A DNA stretch of 64,000 nucleotides, from positions 241,828-305,827 of the forward strand of contig JBAJFE010000054.1 in assembly GCA_037903355.1 (NCBI GenBank). Reading direction: 5' to 3'. Positions 59,695 through 64,000 of this stretch are shown one piece after another. The notes beneath the pieces were generated by a model. That model saw nothing but the letters and a program-made list of their open reading frames with translations, made no database searches and was not told the origin of the DNA. Numbering within the stretch: position 1 is the stretch's first letter; each line of letters starts with the position of its first letter. Position numbers and translations under genes: made by a program. The stretch is from Trichuris trichiura. Lineage: Eukaryota; Nematoda; Enoplea; Trichinellida; Trichuridae.

Positions 59695-60432
59695 AGTACC
59701 GTATTTCACTGCCTATAAGAACTCCCCCCTACGTTAGTGAAGGGTGGTAGTGACTGGCCCAGTGACGACGACGCTCATTGCTCAAGTCTAGGTCAATTCT
59801 GATTAGTCAGTTTTCTGTGAATGCTAATCGTCCGTTCACTTGAAACTGCCTTGCCTCAGCTTCAACGCGAAAACTAATCAGCTGCCGATTAGCGCGTGTT
59901 GTAAAGCATTGCGTAAGCTATGAAAAATGAATCGTATTGAATAGGTTTATTGGACGTCTATTACAACTGTTGCATGTAAAACACGGATGAATAGATTGTA
60001 GAAGCGGACAAACAATGGTACATGGCGCGAAAAACATTAATTGCAGGAGTCAAAAGGGTTAAGCTAAGAATGGCCTTGGTCACTGTCTGGCAGTCCGTCG
60101 TCTTCTGTGCCGTCCAGCTTATCCTTTAAATCCACAGGCACTTTCTGCGCGGTCATCGTCCTCTGTCTCAGGACGAGGTCCTTCCTTTTCATGAAACGGC
60201 TGCACCATCCGTGCGTTGCAGTAAAGCCGTAGGATAAGTGTGGGTTGTAGCGGGCCCAGTTCATCGCTTTATCTTGCATGTCTGTTCTTGTGACGATACG
60301 GCCGCTCTGTCGCTGTTCTCGGACCCATTCTGCCAAAGCGTTCTCCAGTTCCGGCCACGAGGCGGTGCCTGAGCGTCTTGCGTGTTGTTTCTTTGGCAGA
60401 GCCTCTTCCTGTCGCCTCCAATCTATCACCAT
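59695..60432 (-). pseudogene. CENPB/Tigger-like transposase fragment
   Basis: The minus frame at 60064-60432 (122 codons) reads PELENALAEWVREQRQSGRI, then MNWARYNPHLSYGFTATHGW and SRFMKRKDLVLRQRTMTAQK, the CENPB-type HTH (Tc5/pogo) DNA-binding domain that precedes a DDE domain. It stops before any catalytic part. AGTACCGTATTTCACTGCC at about 59695 resembles the terminal repeat of such elements and may be the lost end. It differs clearly from the three Tiggers at 10-31 kb. Confidence 0.7.
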
Positions 60433-60450
60433 CTTCCGGGTAACGCCATA

Positions 60451-60512
60451 AAGGAAAAATACAGAACAAGTACTTTTAAGTACTTAAAAGTACTTGTTCT
60501 GTATTTTTCCTT
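60451..60512. repeat. Perfect 62-bp palindrome
   Basis: Two 31-bp arms, the left starting AAGGAAAAATACAGAACAAG, meet at a central AAGTACTT with no spacer. The palindrome sits between the CENPB-type fragment and a dispersed repeat. Confidence 0.95.
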
Positions 60513-60680
60513 AATAATTGCTCATCCATCCGTTGGTAGGGCATTTGCTTCGGTTTAATTTCAGAACCCATCAACGGGCAAGAACGCATACCGTATGAAG
60601 TAGTGATGAAAATCCATTGCCCCGTTAAGAAACACCCCGTGTTCAAATTGACGCACATTGTTTTTTTTCGGGAAAGGCTA
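60513..60680. repeat. Dispersed repeat family member
   Basis: TTGCTCATCCATCCGTTGGT, GGGCATTT, TTTAATTTCAGA and CACCCCGTGTTCAA match in order the copy at about 9990-10110. It is the longest pairwise match of the family in this window. Confidence 0.65.
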
Positions 60681-60874
60681 ATGAATGCTTCTTGCTTATG
60701 TGACTTTATGTTCTGAAAAACGTGAGAGGAGATACGAAAGACAAGCAGAAATTTTTCCATCATAAAATGGTTGGTGGAAAAGCAGGAGTGATATAGTACG
60801 TCTACCACGTGACGAAGAATAAAAATCTTTTCTGGAAACTTTTCTCTTGAGTAGTGGTGTTGCAAAGATTTTCC

Positions 60875-61045
60875 CGCCCGGGGCGACGGGGCGAAAAGTT
60901 TGAAAACCTAATGACCTCTCAGCGACGCCACGTCCTACCTTTCAGCCAATCAGCGAACTCAAAATTGACCATTTAGAAGTGGGGGGCACTAGCGCTCGGG
61001 AATGTTCACAGGGGGCGATGGAGCGAAAAGTTTGAGAACCTATGC
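60875..61045. repeat. hAT terminal fragment (relic)
   Basis: In reverse complement this matches the first ~170 bp of the hAT element at 37348: ATAGGTTCTCAAACTTTTCG, CATCGCCCCCTGTGAACATT, GGTCAATTTTGAG, CGCTGATTGGCTG, and the inner second terminal motif. No matching opposite end is found nearby, so it is a solo end. Confidence 0.8.
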
Positions 61046-61161
61046 TCTACAGCGAAATATCAGGTTATTAGTGGCACAACGGGAGGGACATTGTCGTCAG
61101 GTGTAGTGAACACGTGCTGAGTTGTTGGCGCGCCAGCACAATGGTGTATCACTGGCACATT

Positions 61162-61305
61162 CAGTGACCCGTTTATCGATCTAACGGATTAAAGCCGAAG
61201 AATTCTGCTAAACGGCAACGTAATAGGCTCAGGCAGTGACCCGGTTGTCGGTCTAACGGATTAGCGTCGAAGTATTTCGCTACACTGCAATGTAATAGCG
61301 TTTGT
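61162..61305. repeat. Two 72-bp diverged tandem repeats
   Basis: Units beginning CAGTGACCCGTTTATCGATC and CAGTGACCCGGTTGTCGGTC each contain TCTAACGGATTA and end in GTAATAG. They lie just upstream of the Merlin transposase and may belong to its terminal region. Confidence 0.7.
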
Positions 61306-61509
61306 AAGTGTCATTGATGCGTTTAGTGACCTGTAGGAAAGAGCGATGGTGAGGGAATTAAGCAGCTGCGCGCGCATTGAGGCCACGGGAAGCACAATGG
61401 AACGTGCAGGTGTTCAAGCTGAGACCTCGTCTAGCAATTCGTGAAAAACATCGCAGGTCAACTGCCCGAGCTGCGGCGTCCCTTGGTAGACATGGTAAAT
61501 CTCATTCTG

Positions 61510-62849
61510 CGGTATGTCTGTCCCAGGATCTAGTGACAACGTCCCAACGACAACTGAAGGCAGAGACCCTGTCCTGAGACCTAGCGACAACGTCCCGTCG
61601 ACAAGTAAAGGCAGTGCCCCCGACCCGGGATCTAGTGTCAACGTCCTATCGACAAGTGGAGGCAGCGTAAAGGAGACGCGAAGAAGGCGCAGTGTACGGG
61701 GGGCATCGACTGGCTGCAGGAGACAGTCCCTGGCGAAAAGGCGGCTGTGCTCTTTCTACGCGGCAAGGGACTGCTGCACAGCGAGAGGATGTGCCCCTCT
61801 TGCGGCGGTGGTATGTATCTGGCCCCTGACGGCTTGTTTTGGCGCTGCAGCAAATGGTCCTGCCGCAAAAAATTGTCGGTACGCTTGGGCACCTGGTTCA
61901 GCGGTAAGTGTGCTAGTGTTGCAGTTGCAGTTGTGCCCGGTATAAGTTCCAATCTGTTCTTTACAGCGCCGCGCGGAAGGGTACTCCTGAGAAAGGCGGT
62001 CCGGATTATTTATCACTGGAGTCAAGGGCACGCTACGATCAAGTTTAGCGTAGAACAGCTGGGTAGTTATCCGCGAAAATTGTTACGTTGCTGCAAGGAT
62101 TATGTGTTTCAGGAATCTGTACCCAGGCCGCAGTCCGTTGGTGCAGATATTTGCGGCAACTGGCAGCCGACGCCCTGGCCGCAACACCGGTGCGACTGGG
62201 AGGCCCCGGGATGACGGTAGAGATAGACGAGTCGCTCTTCTCGCGGAGTAAGTACAACTGAGGGAGGAGGTACCCTGGGAAATGGGTATTCGGTGCTGTA
62301 AACCGGGAAAGTGGCGCAGCCCATCTCGAAGCCGTGGAAGAGCGCTCGTCCAGAATGCTGGGGCCCATTATACGGTCCCACGTCGAGCCTGAGTCCGCAG
62401 TGGTCACAGACGAATGGCGCGCCTATCACAGTCTCGGCCACGAGGGGTACCACCATTCCCGAGTGAACCACTCCCGGAACTTCGTGGACCGAGCGACAGG
62501 TGCGCACACGCAGACCATCGAATTGCTGTGGGCCCAGGTGAAACGGGGCAACAAGCTTCGTTGCGGAACGCACAGAAGTGCGCTCGCGCTCCACCTGTCC
62601 GAGTTCATGTGGAGGAGGCGTATAGGGACCGCTGATGCGTTCGATGCGATCCTCGACGTCATCCTCCGGTTACACCCACCCCGACACGACGAGCCGCTAG
62701 CGCCACAGGCGCTGTCACAGTCAACGGTATGTCGAGCGTTAACGTTTACTTTCATTGACGCTTTGTGCCTGAGTAGGACCCCAGTGAACCCGTCGGAAGC
62801 GCCTCCAGCGACGTCAGCGGTCAGTTGTCGCCAGAACGCACCAACATAA
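61510..62849 (+). pseudogene. Merlin (IS1016/ISXO2-like) transposase, broken
   Basis: A zinc-ribbon segment (CPSCGGGMYLAPDGLFWRCS and CRKKLSVRLGTWFSG, about 61785-61905) is followed, after a frame change near 62100-62150, by the DDE region: MTVEIDESLFSRSKYN at 62211, an in-frame TGA at 62259-62261 where the family has Arg, then GKWVFGAVNRESG, VVTDEWRAYHSLGHEGYHH, VNHSRNFVDRATGAHTQTIE and LSEFMWRR. These are the D, D and E blocks of the Merlin family of cut-and-paste elements. The stop fits a CGA to TGA change. The region before the ribbon (61514-61680) encodes a 17-18-residue tandem repeat (SSDNVPTTTEG type). Clear termini were not found. Confidence 0.82.
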
Positions 62850-63569
62850 CGTCACCTTCGTCAGGCTGAGCGCCTGCGTTAGCAGTACGTACGCTTTATC
62901 CCGTTTTTGCGTTACTCATAAATAACGTTACTTTGCGCTATGCTTGTCGTTTGCGCCAAGGGAAAAGTGCCTAACCCAACAGCAGCAACGAACACGCGTC
63001 ATGTTAAGGTTTAGGCTTAGGCTAGGGCAGAGCACGATGGCCGGCACAGTTATAGCTCGCACTTGGAAACAATTGCCAGAACGGGCAACTGTTTGCATAT
63101 GTGCAGCGTTCTTTTGCTAATACGCATCGCATCGCATCAGCGCGTAGAGAACAATGGCTTAGGGCACCCATTGTTCAGGTGGCGTAATAATCCCCATTTG
63201 ACCTCCTTTGAAGTTGCCGCCTCCACTTCCGGTGCCGCAGAAACATAAAAGACCCGAATTTTGTCAACGATTACCATCTCTTGCCCTATCTCTGTGAAAA
63301 GTCGGATCCCTTTTTCTTCCCTTTCTTTCTTCGCGCCTATTGCCCACGCAGCTACAATGCAAGCATACGCGTTAGCGACAGGAAATTGCATGTGTTGCTC
63401 ACGCATTTTCTGCAAATGCTTTGTCTGTACGGTTGCTTTTCTCCTACGTTTGATCCAGTTTCGCCAGCACAAATTCAGTAAGCTATATTGTGCGTCGAAC
63501 GTCGTCGCTGTAAGTCTGTCATATACTTGTCTAGTTGATTTTGAGAAGTGACTTTGCAGAGGCTCAGTC
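62850..63569. other. Region between Merlin and second hAT copy
   Basis: Contains AGGCTTAGGCTAGGGCAGAG (about 63010), which matches a site in the first hAT element (about 40153), and one ~50-bp subterminal repeat (about 63190-63240). It is likely 5' non-coding sequence of the second hAT. The 144-codon minus frame here looks like a shadow. Confidence 0.45.
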
Positions 63570-64000
63570 ATGGCTCAGGCGAGCAAGAAATGTAGGCAAT
63601 ATAGTAGCGAATATCTACTTTTTGGTTTCGCTGTTATGCCTGGTACAGAACAACTACCAGTATGTCTGTTGCGCGAGAGAGTTTTCTCAAACGAGTCTAT
63701 GAAGCTGTCGAGGATGAAACGCCATTTAACGAGGCGGCATCCGAACATGGGTAATAAGGGCGTGTCCTACTACCGGGCCCTGAGGGAGAAGGTAATGAAG
63801 AAGAGAGCACTGATTAGTGTGGTACCCTTTCTTTCAAGACCAGATCGTAACGGACTAGCAGCGCCATATAGAATTTCATTATTAATTGCGAAGGCGGGTA
63901 AGCCTCATACGATCGGCGAGAAATTGATAATGCCCGCCATAGCTGAAGTTCTGGAAACTGTGCTTCACCAAAACGCACATGATGTTACCAGGAAAATACC
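63570..64000 (+). CDS. hAT transposase (ZBED5/FAM200-like), second copy, runs off the window
   Basis: A frame from the ATG at 63570 stays open to the last base (143 codons). It is the plus-strand relative of the decayed transposase at 38068-39625: CRQYSSEYLLFGF, SNESMKLSRMKRHL, TRRHPNMGNKG, APYRISLLIAKAGKPHTIGE and KLIMPAIAEVLETVLHQ. The BED finger is atypical because one Cys of the first pair is Arg (VCLLRE), so zinc binding is doubtful. Only the N-terminal quarter lies in the window; whether the catalytic core is intact cannot be judged. Confidence 0.82.
   Translation, partial: MAQASKKCRQYSSEYLLFGFAVMPGTEQLPVCLLRERVFSNESMKLSRMKRHLTRRHPNMGNKGVSYYRALREKVMKKRALISVVPFLSRPDRNGLAAPYRISLLIAKAGKPHTIGEKLIMPAIAEVLETVLHQNAHDVTRKI

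Noticed and set aside
61162..61305. Tandem repeats as a CRISPR array
   Set aside because: Only two diverged 72-bp units, no short repeat/spacer pattern, and the DNA is eukaryotic.
63137..63571. 144-codon minus frame before the second hAT
   Set aside because: It contains a hAT subterminal repeat in reverse and has no known domain; likely chance.

Overview
The window is eukaryotic nuclear DNA. The genes have many introns, nearly all 46-64 bp with GT..AG ends. Several start codons have a pyrimidine-rich AG acceptor a few bases upstream, as expected with spliced-leader trans-splicing. The gene set is animal (SPF27/BCAS2, RPS9, NUP188, BRD8-like, JAZF1-like, UBXN4, CDK7, SNAPC3). Tiny introns, compact proteins and TcMar-Tigger, hAT, Merlin, Ty3/gypsy and Ty1/copia elements suggest a nematode, perhaps a whipworm-like clade I species. 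The species is inference; the gene identities come from protein motifs read by eye.

Layout. 0-9 kb is an ordinary gene cluster: SPF27 and RPS9 in a possible operon on the minus strand, then an intronless NUP188 and a three-exon orphan gene on the plus strand. 9.8-31.4 kb is a repeat-driven array: three Tigger DNA transposons in the same orientation separate two copies of an intronless PP2A/PP4/PP6-like phosphatase gene. The second and third Tiggers carry the same Ty3/gypsy LTR element at the same site with the same GATGG target duplication. The two 9.46-kb units are therefore products of tandem duplication, most simply by unequal crossing-over between Tiggers. 31.4-32.9 kb holds gypsy and copia relics. 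34.2-36.5 kb is a 10-exon BRD8-like bromodomain gene. 37.3-40.5 kb is a complete but decayed hAT element with terminal inverted repeats and an 8-bp target duplication. 40.9-45.5 kb holds a small hypothetical gene and a JAZF1-like zinc-finger gene with a 142-bp AAT repeat in an intron. 46.2-53.9 kb holds UBXN4 (plus) and CDK7 (minus), convergent. 53.9-57.5 kb is gene-poor. SNAPC3 lies at 57.5-58.7 kb. 59.7-64 kb is accessory: a CENPB-type transposase fragment, a perfect 62-bp palindrome, a hAT terminus, a Merlin transposase pseudogene, and the start of a second hAT transposase frame that runs off the window.

How the genes relate. CDK7 (TFIIH), SNAPC3 (snRNA promoters), BRD8-like (NuA4/TIP60), SPF27 (spliceosome) and JAZF1-like are all nuclear gene-expression factors, but nothing shows co-regulation beyond the RPS9-SPF27 tandem. 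The main novelty is the phosphatase/Tigger/gypsy array. Flanks of the two phosphatase copies differ at many sites, yet about 1.15 kb covering nearly all of the coding region and 3' flank is identical. That suggests gene conversion, very strong constraint, or an assembly effect.
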